Assembly (NCBI RefSeq): GCF_000377665.1
Contig: NZ_KB898650.1
Coordinates: forward strand, 62,001-126,000
DNA from: Vreelandella zhanjiangensis DSM 21076
Lineage (GTDB): Bacteria; Pseudomonadota; Gammaproteobacteria; Pseudomonadales; Halomonadaceae
Reading direction: 5' to 3'
Length of the DNA: 64,000 nucleotides
Position numbers and translations under genes: made by a program. The notes beneath the pieces were generated by a model, which saw only the letters and a list, made by a program, of their open reading frames with translations, did not search any database and was not told where the DNA came from. This document shows positions 7,973-17,884 of this stretch, one piece after another; positions within the stretch are counted from its first letter, which is position 1; each line of letters begins with the position of its first letter.

Positions 7973-8502
7973 TTCCTAATATTCAGCGACCTTAATGGTC
8001 TGATTTTTTGTCGCGCTGAAGGTGTGGCGTGTCTCAACAAGCCAGGCTACGAGCCGTATCTGGCTCAGCCAACATAGCATGTAAAGTGCCCATCAGGAAC
8101 GCTCCTCAGGCCTAAAATGAACTGGCTGGCGCTCGCCCTGAAACGACACGTCATACAAGTGGCCTGAATCAGGAACCACCAGACGCATTCTAAATAAAAT
8201 TTACAACAGTGAATACTAATATTAAAACGTTATTAAACGTTCGTTTTATTAACCCTTCGTCTTATTATTATTCACTCATTATCATGGGATGATTTAGCAA
8301 TCGCAGCGTGACACTTATTCACTTTTAAACGGCACAGACGTTTATTAACTAACTTACTGTTAGCAAAACGGATAATTTATAAAAAAGCCATCATCATTTA
8401 GTGATCGCTCTTTTTTGATTTTTGTCTTTAGCAGCCAAGCGGGTTGTTACACCTATCTCGATGATTAACGCCTTCTAATAAACTTAAAAAGGATAATACA
8501 CT
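7973..8502. other. AT-rich divergent intergenic region
   Basis: This 530-base gap separates the divergent TRAP-TAXI and nhaD genes and holds no convincing ORF. It becomes markedly AT-rich from about 8190 and contains a near-direct repeat around TTAAACGTT (8222-8245), a possible regulator site. It probably carries the promoters of both units. AAGGA about 10 bases before the ATG at 8503 is the nhaD ribosome-binding site. No box was clear enough to call. Confidence 0.4.
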
Positions 8503-9978
8503 ATGTTGACGCAGCACCATGAGCTAGGCCAGCCACGAGTTTCTCGTCGCTGGCTTTTTTTGTTGGCCGTTTTGCTATTGTTTTATAGCACCTCGACCTT
8601 GGCTGTCACCGGGGAGCTCGATTTAACCTCATCGGCCGTTGGATTTTTTGCTGTCGCGATCTTTGTTCTAGCGTATGCCTTGGTGATGGCAGAAGAAAAG
8701 ATCCATATGCGCAAGTCCAAGCCGGTCTTGGTGGCGGCGGGGATTATCTGGTGCCTGATCGGCTGGGTGTATGTTCAAAACGGCATGTCCGACACGTCAG
8801 AATACGCGTTTCGTATGACGCTTTTAGAGTTCACCGAGCTGATGCTGTTTCTGCTGGTTGCGATGACCTATATCAACGCCATGGAAGAGCGTCGGGTATT
8901 CGATGCCTTACGCTCCTGGATGCTGCGTAAAGGATTTAGCTATCGCTCGCTGTTCTGGCTGACCGGCGGGCTAGCCTTTGTCCTTTCTCCAATTGCCGAT
9001 AACTTAACCACAGCGCTACTCATGTGTGCGGTAATTACCAAGGTTGCTGAAGGCGATAAGCGGTTTATCAATTTAGCGTGTATTAATATTGTCGTCGCCG
9101 CCAACGCAGGGGGGGCATTTAGCCCGTTTGGCGACATTACTACGCTGATGGTGTGGCAAGCGGGGATTATCCATTTTCAGGAGTTCTTTACGCTCTTCTT
9201 GCCCTCTCTGGTTAATTTCTTGATTCCTGCTGTAGTGATGAGCCTGTGCATTAAGAATCAAAAGCCCACCAGCGTGTATGAAGATGTTCAGCTTAAGCGC
9301 GGTGCCCGACGCATTATTGGGCTTTTTTTACTCACGATTGCTACCGCCGTGATGTGCCACACGCTCCTGGACTTACCGCCAGTGCTCGGCATGATGACTG
9401 GGCTTGGCTATCTTCAGTTCTTTGGCTTCTACCTGCGCAAGAGCCTGCCCCGCTCGCTGGAGCGTAAGCGTGAACGCTACAGTCGGCGCGGGGATAACAA
9501 AAAACTGGCGCAATTGGGTAGTGTGGTGCCATTTGATGTATTTAATCGAGTGGCGCGAGCCGAGTGGGACACACTGCTGTTTTTCTACGGTGTGGTCATG
9601 TGCGTAGGTGGGCTTGGCTTTATGGGCTATCTGAGCCTGCTTTCCGATTTGCTTTATACAAACTGGGATGCCACCTGGGCCAACATTGTGCTGGGAGTGG
9701 TTTCCGCCGTGGTCGATAACATTCCAGTGATGTTTGCCGTTCTGACCATGCAACCGGAAATGTCGCACGGCCACTGGCTGCTGATTACGCTAACCGCCGG
9801 GGTTGGAGGAAGCCTGCTTTCCATAGGTTCTGCCGCAGGCGTTGCGGTAATGGGTCAGGCAAGAGGTTCCTACACGTTTATGGGCCATTTACGCTGGACA
9901 CCGGTGATTGCGCTGGGCTATGTCGCCAGTATTGCCGTTCATCTGTGGCTTAACGCAGGCAGCTTTACCAACTATTGA
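8503..9978 (+). CDS. nhaD: Sodium/proton antiporter NhaD
   Basis: A 491-residue inner-membrane protein with about 12 hydrophobic segments and a cleavable-looking N-terminal segment (STSTLAVTGEL). It has the NhaD (ion-transporter superfamily) signatures: LSPIADNLTTALLM, then AANAGGAFSPFGDITTLMVWQ, and a second VVDNIPVMFAVL with SIGSAAGVAVMGQ. NhaD exports Na+ or Li+ in exchange for H+ and is important in haloalkaliphiles and marine Gammaproteobacteria. The gene is monocistronic, with a long AT-rich upstream region and an intrinsic terminator just after it. Confidence 0.95.
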   Translation: MLTQHHELGQPRVSRRWLFLLAVLLLFYSTSTLAVTGELDLTSSAVGFFAVAIFVLAYALVMAEEKIHMRKSKPVLVAAGIIWCLIGWVYVQNGMSDTSEYAFRMTLLEFTELMLFLLVAMTYINAMEERRVFDALRSWMLRKGFSYRSLFWLTGGLAFVLSPIADNLTTALLMCAVITKVAEGDKRFINLACINIVVAANAGGAFSPFGDITTLMVWQAGIIHFQEFFTLFLPSLVNFLIPAVVMSLCIKNQKPTSVYEDVQLKRGARRIIGLFLLTIATAVMCHTLLDLPPVLGMMTGLGYLQFFGFYLRKSLPRSLERKRERYSRRGDNKKLAQLGSVVPFDVFNRVARAEWDTLLFFYGVVMCVGGLGFMGYLSLLSDLLYTNWDATWANIVLGVVSAVVDNIPVMFAVLTMQPEMSHGHWLLITLTAGVGGSLLSIGSAAGVAVMGQARGSYTFMGHLRWTPVIALGYVASIAVHLWLNAGSFTNY

Positions 9979-10012
9979 TACGGCCTAGGTAAGACAGGTT
10001 TATCACGTTTAT

Positions 10013-10043
10013 ATAACGCCCTGGCTCAGGGCGTTATCGCTTT
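10013..10043 (+). terminator. Terminator between nhaD and the converging GGDEF/EAL gene
   Basis: A perfect 11-bp stem (ATAACGCCCTG with CAGGGCGTTAT) around GCT is followed by CGCTTTT. It begins 34 bases after the nhaD stop and abuts the stop of the opposing gene, so it may serve both. Confidence 0.7.
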
Positions 10044-12652
10044 TAATAGCTTTCAAACAAGTATTCGATGGGCGTGGGCCGCCCAAACAGATAGCCCTGA
10101 TAACGGTAACAGCCATGGCCCTTTAGCCAATCCAGCTGCTCTTTTTTCTCCACGCCTTCGGCTACCACGGTTAACCCCAGGCTCACGGCCAAAAGAATGG
10201 TGGTATCAACAATCGCCGCGTCGGCTTTATCCGTTAGCAGTTCGCGAATAAACGACTGATCAATTTTCAGCTCATCCAACGGCAGCCGTTTAAGGTAGCT
10301 CAGTGACGAATAACCCGTACCAAAGTCATCGATGGCAAAGCGAATACCTTGAGCACGCAGTTTAAGCATCGTATTGCGTACCCGCGTTGGCTCACGCATT
10401 AGCAGACTTTCAGTTACCTCCAGCACCAGCCGTCCTGGCGGTGCCTGGGTCTGGGCGAGCAGCCCTTCCAGGTTGCGTACAAACTCAGGCTGCTGAAACT
10501 GGACGGAGCTAACGTTTACGGAAATAGTCAACGCCGCATAAGAGGCTTGATTGGCCCATTTGGCAAGCTGCTCACAGGCGGACTGAAGCACCCAGTAGCC
10601 AATGGGTATGATAAGTCCATTCTCTTCTGCCAGAGGAATAAAGGTAGACGGCGGCACCCAGCCACGCTGAGGGTGATACCAACGTAAAAGCGCTTCGACC
10701 CCGGTCGTCTTGCCTTGATGGTCTACCTGTACCTGATAGTGCAGCGCAAGCTCTTTGCGCTCTAGAGCATGACGTAAATCGCCTTCAAGGTTTGTCCGCT
10801 CAATGAGGCTGGTTTGCATATCCTGATTAAAAAATCGCAGCGTGCTGCCGCCCGACGCTTTGGCTTGCTGTAACGCAAGGTCGGCCTGTTGCAACACGCG
10901 GTTCATACTGTGATCGGCACCATCGAACAGCGCAATGCCAATACTCGCATTGACCGGCAGCGGACGGTTAGCGCGCAGTTGGGCAACGGCATCCAGCAAT
11001 TGCCGGGCGGCACGCTCAGCGTTCAGTGCTGCTTCTGCCTGATGCTCGCCGAGTCTTGCCAGAAGGGCAACAAACTCATCACCACTGAAGCGCGCCAGCA
11101 CTGCGCTCTCGGGTAAATAATGACGCAGCTGCTTGGCAACATCGATTAACAACTGGTCGCCACTTTCATGGCCTTGTATATCGTTGACCAAATGGAAGTT
11201 ATCCAGATCGATTACTAACAATGCGCTATACGGGCGCGTAGTGTTTTCCTGTTCGATCTCCCACGTCAGCGACTCCATCAATAAGCGCCGATTGGGCAGT
11301 CCTGTCAGCACATCGTAAAACGCCAGATGATTGGTGCGCGACTGCATTTCCAGATAGTCCGTCAGCTCGGTTGAAATACCGCACAGGCTGGCAGGTGTTC
11401 CTGGTGATAGTGACAGCGGCATTTTGATGGTTAAGAATGTGCGCACCTGATCACTATTTTGCAGCACCTTGTTCTCTTCAATAGTTACCTTTCTACCTGT
11501 CTCCATTACGCTGCGATCGACCTGAGCGATTTCGTGCGCGGTCGTACTATCAAAAAAGTCCTTATCGCTTTTGCCCAGGATTTGCTCTGCCGGCAAGCCA
11601 AATAGTTCACTCATCTTCTGGTTTACAAACTGATAATGCAGAGACGGCGTTTTAATATAGATATACGCATCAACGCTATCCAAAATGGTTGCCAGCATCA
11701 CTTTATTGGCGTCGAGCTGTTTCCGGTTAGATGCCATACGTCGCTTTAACCACAGCGCGCTGCTCAATACGATAATGCAGAAAGCGGCCAGCAGCCCCAG
11801 ACACCACCATAGCCACATAGGGATAGCCTCTGGCGGCTGCTCTTCAGCACGCCAGGCACGCAGCGTGCTGAAATACTCAGAGCGAGGATCCCGCTTCCAG
11901 CGGCGCAGCACTTGGTCAATACGCTCCAGCACTGCTTTCGATAAAGTGGGCGAACCTGCGAAAAAGAGCCGGATGGGCTGAAAGATAATCGCCGTTTCAT
12001 AAAGCCCGTAATTATGTGCGCGCCAGTCGCCAAACAGATGATCCGAAACCGCTAGATCAGCCTGGCCCATCGCGACGGCCTGGAAGCCTTCCGCATAGCT
12101 ATCCACCGTCAGCCAGGAGAGCATCACATCAAAGCGTTCCGTCACCGCTGTCAGGTAATTTTGCTGAATAGAACCCTGCACCACCGCAATACGCTTGCCC
12201 TCAAGGTCAAGGATTGCCTCCACTCCCTCGCCTTCATGCTGATAGAGCTGCGACCAGCTGTGCATCACGGGTTCACTATGAAAAGCTAGGTGTCTGGCGC
12301 GTTCTTCACTCCAGGCGACATCAGGCACAAGGTCGATGTCACCTTGCGCAAGCAGATCAAGGCAGTGCTGAAATTCACAGGCGATGCTTTCAAGCTGCCA
12401 ATCTTCTTGCTTGGCAATCGCTTCAAGCAGCTCACCTAAAATACCTCGCAGCTGTCCTTTATCGTCTACAAACAGTTTGGGCGGATTATGATAAACCCCA
12501 ACCAATAAGGTCTCATTCGCCATGCTCGAAAAAGCTAAACTGCATGACCCCAGCAATATGCCTGCATTGACGGCCCACCGCCGAGGGCGGTTTACAGTCA
12601 CCGCGTTTTTAGGCAGACGCAGCATTCCCCTTGGAACAAACATCGCGAGCAT
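10043..12652 (-). CDS. Binding-protein/PAS/GGDEF/EAL signalling protein
   Basis: An 869-residue membrane-anchored c-di-GMP enzyme. After a signal segment (~30-45), residues ~48-270 form a periplasmic SBP_bac_3 domain of the amino-acid-binding type (LLVGVYHNPPKLFVDDKG). A transmembrane helix (~280-302) leads to a PAS domain, a GGDEF domain and a C-terminal EAL domain. The cyclase motif reads SGDEF, an accepted variant; the EAL motif (EALLRW) and the downstream DDFGTGYSSLSYLK are intact. It probably links a small extracellular ligand to c-di-GMP turnover. It lies 8 bases downstream of a GST gene and is likely co-transcribed with it. Confidence 0.93.
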   Translation of the reverse strand: MLAMFVPRGMLRLPKNAVTVNRPRRWAVNAGILLGSCSLAFSSMANETLLVGVYHNPPKLFVDDKGQLRGILGELLEAIAKQEDWQLESIACEFQHCLDLLAQGDIDLVPDVAWSEERARHLAFHSEPVMHSWSQLYQHEGEGVEAILDLEGKRIAVVQGSIQQNYLTAVTERFDVMLSWLTVDSYAEGFQAVAMGQADLAVSDHLFGDWRAHNYGLYETAIIFQPIRLFFAGSPTLSKAVLERIDQVLRRWKRDPRSEYFSTLRAWRAEEQPPEAIPMWLWWCLGLLAAFCIIVLSSALWLKRRMASNRKQLDANKVMLATILDSVDAYIYIKTPSLHYQFVNQKMSELFGLPAEQILGKSDKDFFDSTTAHEIAQVDRSVMETGRKVTIEENKVLQNSDQVRTFLTIKMPLSLSPGTPASLCGISTELTDYLEMQSRTNHLAFYDVLTGLPNRRLLMESLTWEIEQENTTRPYSALLVIDLDNFHLVNDIQGHESGDQLLIDVAKQLRHYLPESAVLARFSGDEFVALLARLGEHQAEAALNAERAARQLLDAVAQLRANRPLPVNASIGIALFDGADHSMNRVLQQADLALQQAKASGGSTLRFFNQDMQTSLIERTNLEGDLRHALERKELALHYQVQVDHQGKTTGVEALLRWYHPQRGWVPPSTFIPLAEENGLIIPIGYWVLQSACEQLAKWANQASYAALTISVNVSSVQFQQPEFVRNLEGLLAQTQAPPGRLVLEVTESLLMREPTRVRNTMLKLRAQGIRFAIDDFGTGYSSLSYLKRLPLDELKIDQSFIRELLTDKADAAIVDTTILLAVSLGLTVVAEGVEKKEQLDWLKGHGCYRYQGYLFGRPTPIEYLFESY

Positions 12653-12660
12653 AATAAGGA

Positions 12661-13332
12661 TTACTCGCCAGGCATGGTAAGTGGCCCGGCACGCTCGATT
12701 ACCCGCTGCCAGGCGGGATCGGCCTCAATGCGCTTAACAAAACTTGCAATAGCCGGATACGCCGCCAACGATTGTGTTGCCTGCATGGCCTGAAGTGGAA
12801 AGCTCATTTGAATATCGGCACCACTTGGCCACTCACCAGCAAAACTACCTTTTTGAGCCAAGTGATTTTCAATGAAGCCTAGATGCCGCTTGAGCTGAGG
12901 ATTTAAGTAGCGCTGGCTAACCTTGTCGTTGATTCCTTTAGCCAGCGGTTTAATAAACCAGGGAGACTGTTTAGGCACCTGTTTAAATACCAGCTGCATT
13001 ACTATTAGAGGCATTAAGGAGCCTTCGGCATAGTGTAGCCAATACCGATAATCTACCCAGTCATGAGTTTTATCAAAAGAAGGTTGTAAGCGACCATTGC
13101 CATACGTTTGTACTAAATAATCAATAATTGCGCCCGATTCTGCGACCACAAGTTCGCCGTCCGAAATAACCGGTGACTTTCCCAAAGGATGAATCTTTTT
13201 TAATGCTTCAGGTGCTTGCTGGGTTTTACTATCGCGTGAGTAAAGATGTATTTCATATTCTAATTCAAGTGCTTCGAGAAGCCATAAAACTCGGTGAGAA
13301 CGTGACTTTTCCAGATGATGAACTTGGATCAT
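12661..13332 (-). CDS. Glutathione S-transferase family protein
   Basis: A 223-residue soluble protein with an N-terminal thioredoxin-fold half (IQVHHLEKSRSHRVLWLLEA; the KSPVISDGELVVAESGAIIDYL segment holds the cis-Pro and the glutathione gamma-Glu-binding ES pair) and an all-helical C-terminal half. It is close to the yeast GTT1-like bacterial GSTs. The start is taken at the fifth Met codon position of the longer frame, because GGAG lies 6 bases before it whereas the upstream ATG (13344) has no ribosome-binding site. The substrate is unknown. It precedes the GGDEF/EAL gene by 8 bases. Confidence 0.9.
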   Translation of the reverse strand: MIQVHHLEKSRSHRVLWLLEALELEYEIHLYSRDSKTQQAPEALKKIHPLGKSPVISDGELVVAESGAIIDYLVQTYGNGRLQPSFDKTHDWVDYRYWLHYAEGSLMPLIVMQLVFKQVPKQSPWFIKPLAKGINDKVSQRYLNPQLKRHLGFIENHLAQKGSFAGEWPSGADIQMSFPLQAMQATQSLAAYPAIASFVKRIEADPAWQRVIERAGPLTMPGE

Positions 13333-13468
13333 ATAATACTCCATGGAAGCGACGTGCTATGCAGGCTTTGCGCCCACGCCCGTTATCCTTTTCCTGCAAG
13401 CATATTCAGCTTAGCAGCGTTGCTTACCAGGGAGTAATATCTAAGTAAAAAAGACTTATATGTCAGAT

Positions 13469-14047
13469 TTATGTTCGAGGTACATGACGCAGACGTGCCC
13501 AGATATCCAACAGCGACCATTTACCTTGAAGCCAAGGCGATAAAAGACGGGTCGAAAGCGGGATAAACACAAACACCATCACCGGCGTCAACATCAGAGT
13601 ACTCACCAGCACCCGAGGAATTAACGCCCAGTCGCTCAATACATCGCCAAATACCCATTGAAAGAGAAGCGAGATGGGGAAAAACGCCAACCAGACGGCT
13701 ACAGCCTGCTTCCAACGTGGAGGGGTGCGGCCTGAAGCAGTTTGAAACCAAGCATCCAGCCCCGTAGCGCGATGTTCATGAGGAGCATCATAAAGCCCTT
13801 TTCCACGCATTAGCCAAGCGTTGCGTGAAGCAGAATGCTCCCACGCATGCAGGGTTTCACTACTGCTGAAGCGAAAGATAATCTGATATTCATCATCATG
13901 GTTGGGCGGTGCAAGCACACCCGAACCCAGGTAGCCTGGAAAATCAGCGGCCAGTTCGCGGCCTTCGTTCAACCATCGATTAAAATCATGATAACGGCCG
14001 CTGGCAATGCGCCGCGCTACCATCAATGTGACAGGTGAGGCAGACAT
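13469..14047 (-). CDS. ABM-domain membrane protein (antibiotic biosynthesis monooxygenase-like)
   Basis: A 192-residue protein. Residues ~1-95 make a ferredoxin-like ABM domain (VTLMVARRIASGRYHDF, FPGYLGSGVL, YQIIFRFSS, LHAWEHSASRNAW). The rest has two hydrophobic segments (~115-140 and ~148-170), so it is anchored in the membrane. Similar proteins are common and uncharacterised; monooxygenase activity is not implied by the fold alone. The start is chosen at 14047 because AGGAG lies 8 bases before that ATG. A longer frame to 14185 lacks both homology and a ribosome-binding site. Confidence 0.8.
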   Translation of the reverse strand: MSASPVTLMVARRIASGRYHDFNRWLNEGRELAADFPGYLGSGVLAPPNHDDEYQIIFRFSSSETLHAWEHSASRNAWLMRGKGLYDAPHEHRATGLDAWFQTASGRTPPRWKQAVAVWLAFFPISLLFQWVFGDVLSDWALIPRVLVSTLMLTPVMVFVFIPLSTRLLSPWLQGKWSLLDIWARLRHVPRT

Positions 14048-14328
14048 GGTATATCTCCTGAGATAACCACAACCGATGCTGGGTAAGCAGGTTGTAAACG
14101 ATCCGGCGGATAAGCCTGAACGTGTTAACGGCATAAGCGAGGAATACCGCTTATGAGATAGCGTGATTATATAGACAACAGCCATGTCATGTACGGGTTA
14201 TTTAGCAGGTAGCATCAAGCACTTTTAACCTGTTCGGAACACGACAGGCCGCGTTAGAAAACGTTTGGAAGCCATCGCTATTACACTATGTTTCAGTAGC
14301 TAAGCACGCTGAACCTGCAAAATATGCA

Positions 14329-14556
14329 CTAACGATGAGAGAGTGGCTGGATACTCGTAAAACGTCCTTGCGCTGAAAACTCCAAGCGGAAAACGCCATG
14401 AACACCGTTTTGCCCTACCACACGTCGAATGGCGTCGGAGGGAAACACTACCCAACGCCCATCTACGCTGCGGGTGCGCACATTGGCAATGCGCCCTTCG
14501 TAATGGGCCAGGCATTCATCAGGGCTAAGATGAATAATCACATCAATGGATGGCAT
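14329..14556 (-). CDS. DUF2835-family small protein
   Basis: A 75-residue protein matching the DUF2835 pattern seen in Gammaproteobacteria: IHLSPDECLAHYEG, then VRTRSVDGRWVVFPSD, then GVHGVFRLEFS. No function is known and there is no signal peptide or membrane segment. It stands alone between the ABM gene and the divergent SprA-like gene. An overlapping 71-aa frame at 14300 is its shadow. Confidence 0.75.
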   Translation of the reverse strand: MPSIDVIIHLSPDECLAHYEGRIANVRTRSVDGRWVVFPSDAIRRVVGQNGVHGVFRLEFSAQGRFTSIQPLSHR

Positions 14557-14682
14557 AGCGGTATCGGTTAAAAACAGTTATGCAGCAAGTAACATACTCT
14601 TGCACGCTTTTATTGGTTTGCGGATACGCTATAGTAACGCAACCGAACAATAACGTAATGACCCAAACGGCGGTAACTGCTT

Positions 14683-15270
14683 ATGGGCACGACCATTAAT
14701 GCTTTTCCCCCGATTGGGGCAGCGTACACGACGATTTCCCATCGTGGATCGTCAACGACGGACGACACCGAAAACACCGAAAACACGCTAAAAGCGCCTT
14801 CCATCTCCGAAGACGAAACGGCCAAAAAAATTGGTGAGGCGACGGCACCCACACGCCCCGACGGCACGCCTTTGGCTCCTGAAGAGATTCAGTTGCTTGA
14901 GCAGTTGAAACAAACGGATCGCGATGTCCGCCAACATGAAATGGCCCACCAGGTCACAGGCGGCTCGTACACCGGCGGCGCCACTTACGAATATGAAATA
15001 GGCCCCGACGGGAAGCGCTACGCCGTGGCTGGTGAAGTGCCTATCGATTATGGCCCCATTCCGGGTGATCCTCAGGCAACGATAGAAAAGATGCAGACAG
15101 TGATTGCTGCTGCACTGGCACCAGCCGACCCGTCACCCAAAGATTTACAGGTAGCCGCTCAAGCCCGGCAGTATTTATTGGAAGCCAAGCTTGAGGCCGC
15201 ACAGCAACAGAGTGAGATGAACAAAGCACGTGGCCCCGAGCCTGAAATAGCTGCCGGCCAAGCGGCTTAA
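14683..15270 (+). CDS. SprA-related putative metalloprotease-like protein
   Basis: A 195-residue protein with a disordered, Thr/Asn/Glu-rich N-terminus (~1-75) and a C-terminal SprA-related (CJM1_0395-like) domain. The domain has RDVRQHEMAHQ with a HExxH zinc motif, then YEYEIGPDGKRYAVAGEVPID. An Ala/Gln-rich helix follows. No signal peptide is evident. The metalloprotease label comes from the HExxH motif alone and activity is unproven. The ribosome-binding site is weak. It ends 9 bases before the stop of a converging GGDEF/EAL gene. Confidence 0.78.
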   Translation: MGTTINAFPPIGAAYTTISHRGSSTTDDTENTENTLKAPSISEDETAKKIGEATAPTRPDGTPLAPEEIQLLEQLKQTDRDVRQHEMAHQVTGGSYTGGATYEYEIGPDGKRYAVAGEVPIDYGPIPGDPQATIEKMQTVIAAALAPADPSPKDLQVAAQARQYLLEAKLEAAQQQSEMNKARGPEPEIAAGQAA

Positions 15271-15279
15271 CCCACCCAC

Positions 15280-17052
15280 TTAAGAAAGGCGTGTTAGCGC
15301 CTGCCAATCGGCTTGGTGCGGCCATTGCGCTACCCAGGCGGGTATTGCCTCTGCGGGCATGGGTCTCGCAATCCCAAACCCCTGGGCCAGAAAGCAGCCT
15401 AGTTTCATCAGCGCCTTGGCATGGCCCAATGTTTCTACCCCTTCCGCCAGCATGGGCCGGTTAAAGCGGTTGGCCATATAAATAACGCTTTCCACAATGG
15501 CCATATCGTTGGGGTCACTGAGCATATCGCGCACAAAGCTTCGATCAATTTTGATCAGATTCACCGGCAGCTGGCGTAAATGGGTCAGCGATGAAAAGCC
15601 GGTGCCAAAGTCATCGATGGCAAACCCCACTCCCAATGACTGGCAGCGCGCTATATTCTTAAGCGCCGCCTTTATATCGTGCATGGCAGCGCTTTCCAGC
15701 ACTTCCAGCTTCAGCATCCTGGGTGGCACATGCGAATAGCGCTCTAACAGCTCGCCCAGGCGCTGGCTAAAATCGCTGGTCAGCAGGTGCGTTGGGCTAA
15801 TGTTCACACTGATTGGTATCGAAATACCCTCTGCTTGCCACTGAGTGAGTTGATTAAGTGCCTGCGTCAGCACCCACTCGCCCAAGTCTATTTCAAGCGA
15901 GGTGGTATCAATCGTGGATAGAAACTGCCCAGGCGACAGCAATCCCTGCTCAGGATGCTGCCAGCGAACGAGCGCCTCAACGCCAATAATTTGACCGCTA
16001 CGCATATCCACCTGAGGCTGGAAATACAGGCACAGCTCATCGTGATTAAGCGCATCGATAAAGCGCTGGCGCTGTTCATAACGTACCTGGAGCAACCGGT
16101 CCTGGTCAGGATCAAAGAAGTGATAGGTATCACGCCCACGCTGCTTGGCACGGTACATCGCCTGATTGGCATGGCGCAGCAGCACATCTCCCTGAACATG
16201 GTCGCGAGGATAAAGCGTCACCCCCAGGCTGACCGTCAGGTAAATGCTCTGCCCCTCGATCACGATGGGCTGACGAATTGCCGCCAGCAGCTTTTCAAAA
16301 AACATATTATCCACACCGTGGTGCAACAGCAGGACAAACTCATCGCCGCCCACGCGGGCTAATACATCGTCGCCATACAGCAGATGGCTAATACGCTGAG
16401 CGAATGAGGAGAGTAGGATATCCCCCATTTGGGCGCCCAGACGTTCATTTATCGTTTGGAAAAAATCAATATCCAGCGAGCAGATGGCAAGCGGCAACTG
16501 CTTTTGATCAGCATGCAGAATCGACTCCTGAATCAATTGCGTTAGCAGCTGCAAATTCGGCAGGCCGGTCAGCGCATCAAAATAAACCTCCCGGTTTAAA
16601 TGCCGCGCATGAGAGGGAATCGCCGATAAATCTGACAACACGATCACGTGATGATCAACGCGCCCCTGATCATCGTGCACTCGGTTAATCGACATCATGC
16701 CAGGATAATACTGTCCGTCATGGCTTCGATAACTCACCTGGTGCTTACTACGATCGCGCAGCCTAAGCTCTTCACGTACCAGCGGCGTTCTACGGCTATC
16801 ATCCAGCGGCAAAATACTAAAGGCTTCCGGCGTCTTGTCACTGACCTCATCAAGGGTCAGCCCCGTGAGTTCACAAAAAGCCGGATTGACGTCAATTACC
16901 CGATTGTCCTTATCGGTAATAATGATCGCTTCGTTGGCAAACAAAAACGTGGTGTCGGCAGGAGAGCAACTTCCCTGCGTGCTCTTGGCTGGAATAGCAT
17001 CCACCTGGCGCTGAAAAGGCGTCTTTTGCGGCACGTCGGTAGGCGGATACAT
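15280..17052 (-). CDS. PAS/GGDEF/EAL cyclic-di-GMP enzyme
   Basis: A 590-residue soluble signalling protein. A PAS domain with a PAC-like region occupies ~45-165 (NEAIIITDKDNRVIDVNPAFCELTGL begins it, shown only in outline). A GGDEF domain with an intact motif (RVGGDEFVLLL) follows around 175-330, then an EAL domain with EALVRWQHP and DDFGTGFSSLTHLRQLP to about 580. Both catalytic motifs look functional, so it could make and degrade c-di-GMP under PAS control. It has no membrane segment. It is the second of three GGDEF/EAL genes on this strand within 14 kb. Confidence 0.93.
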   Translation of the reverse strand: MYPPTDVPQKTPFQRQVDAIPAKSTQGSCSPADTTFLFANEAIIITDKDNRVIDVNPAFCELTGLTLDEVSDKTPEAFSILPLDDSRRTPLVREELRLRDRSKHQVSYRSHDGQYYPGMMSINRVHDDQGRVDHHVIVLSDLSAIPSHARHLNREVYFDALTGLPNLQLLTQLIQESILHADQKQLPLAICSLDIDFFQTINERLGAQMGDILLSSFAQRISHLLYGDDVLARVGGDEFVLLLHHGVDNMFFEKLLAAIRQPIVIEGQSIYLTVSLGVTLYPRDHVQGDVLLRHANQAMYRAKQRGRDTYHFFDPDQDRLLQVRYEQRQRFIDALNHDELCLYFQPQVDMRSGQIIGVEALVRWQHPEQGLLSPGQFLSTIDTTSLEIDLGEWVLTQALNQLTQWQAEGISIPISVNISPTHLLTSDFSQRLGELLERYSHVPPRMLKLEVLESAAMHDIKAALKNIARCQSLGVGFAIDDFGTGFSSLTHLRQLPVNLIKIDRSFVRDMLSDPNDMAIVESVIYMANRFNRPMLAEGVETLGHAKALMKLGCFLAQGFGIARPMPAEAIPAWVAQWPHQADWQALTRLS

Positions 17053-17333
17053 GGTATTGCTCCTTGGTCCTTGCGCATGTAAAGCGTGTGCTACCAGGCA
17101 GCCTCTCTACTGCCGTTTACGCGCTTTTTTATAGACGGTGATGAGACAGTCTACCACCGTCGGCCAGTCCCGCGCCCTAGACCTTGTTAGATGTTTTCAT
17201 ACATTAAGATTAGCTTATTCGACCTAGGAAAAATGCTTAAAAAGCAGCCTAGCGCACCCGCCAGCTTAGGCCGTATTAAGGTAGAACGGACGATACGCTA
17301 GAGGGTAGGACGGTACGCAGAAACGGTCGGGGG

Positions 17334-17819
17334 TCAAGGCGCAAGCGTAGCCGCACCTAAAAAGCGCTGCTGCCAATAGTCGATGTCCAAGGGGACACTG
17401 ACCACGGCGCGGCCACTTCCAGGAGCATGAATCATTTGCCGATTGCCACGATAGATGCCCACATGGGTTGCCTTGCTGCGCTCGCCAAAAAACAGCAGAT
17501 CACCGGGTTTGGGCGTGTCGGCCGCGGGAAGGGCCCGAAACTGTTCATCAGCGGTGCGCGGTACACGCATACCGGCGGCGCGATAGGCCAATTCCACCAG
17601 CCCTGAACAATCCAGGCCATCGGGGGTATTGCCGCCAAAACGATACGGCGTGCCGATCGCCTGCTGCGCATGCGCCAGGATCAATACACGCTCCATGGAG
17701 AGACCTTCCTGAGACCCTGAAGGCGGGAGCTGAGAGATGTCAGTGCCACGGCTGGCACAGCCTGAAAGCCACATTAACAACATCAAAACGAACGTAAGTT
17801 TTCCCAACGTGACGGGCAT
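17334..17819 (-). CDS. NlpC/P60-family lipoprotein (Spr/MepS-like endopeptidase)
   Basis: A 161-residue outer-membrane lipoprotein with a signal peptide and lipobox (LMWLSGCAS). The NlpC/P60 domain shows the catalytic Cys in DGLDCSGLVELAY, then HVGIYRGN with the His, and MIHAPGSG with the third polar residue. It should cleave peptide cross-links in peptidoglycan, as MepS does. The start at 17819 is preferred over 17840 because AGGAG lies 8 bases upstream. The palindromic repeat at 17885-18031 separates it from the phosphatase gene at the end of the phn operon. Confidence 0.9.
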   Translation of the reverse strand: MPVTLGKLTFVLMLLMWLSGCASRGTDISQLPPSGSQEGLSMERVLILAHAQQAIGTPYRFGGNTPDGLDCSGLVELAYRAAGMRVPRTADEQFRALPAADTPKPGDLLFFGERSKATHVGIYRGNRQMIHAPGSGRAVVSVPLDIDYWQQRFLGAATLAP

Positions 17820-17884
17820 TGGCGACTCTCCTTGTGGCAACGCCTCTTATCATGGCGCAAACCTTGTGGTGTCGCCAAGCGTAA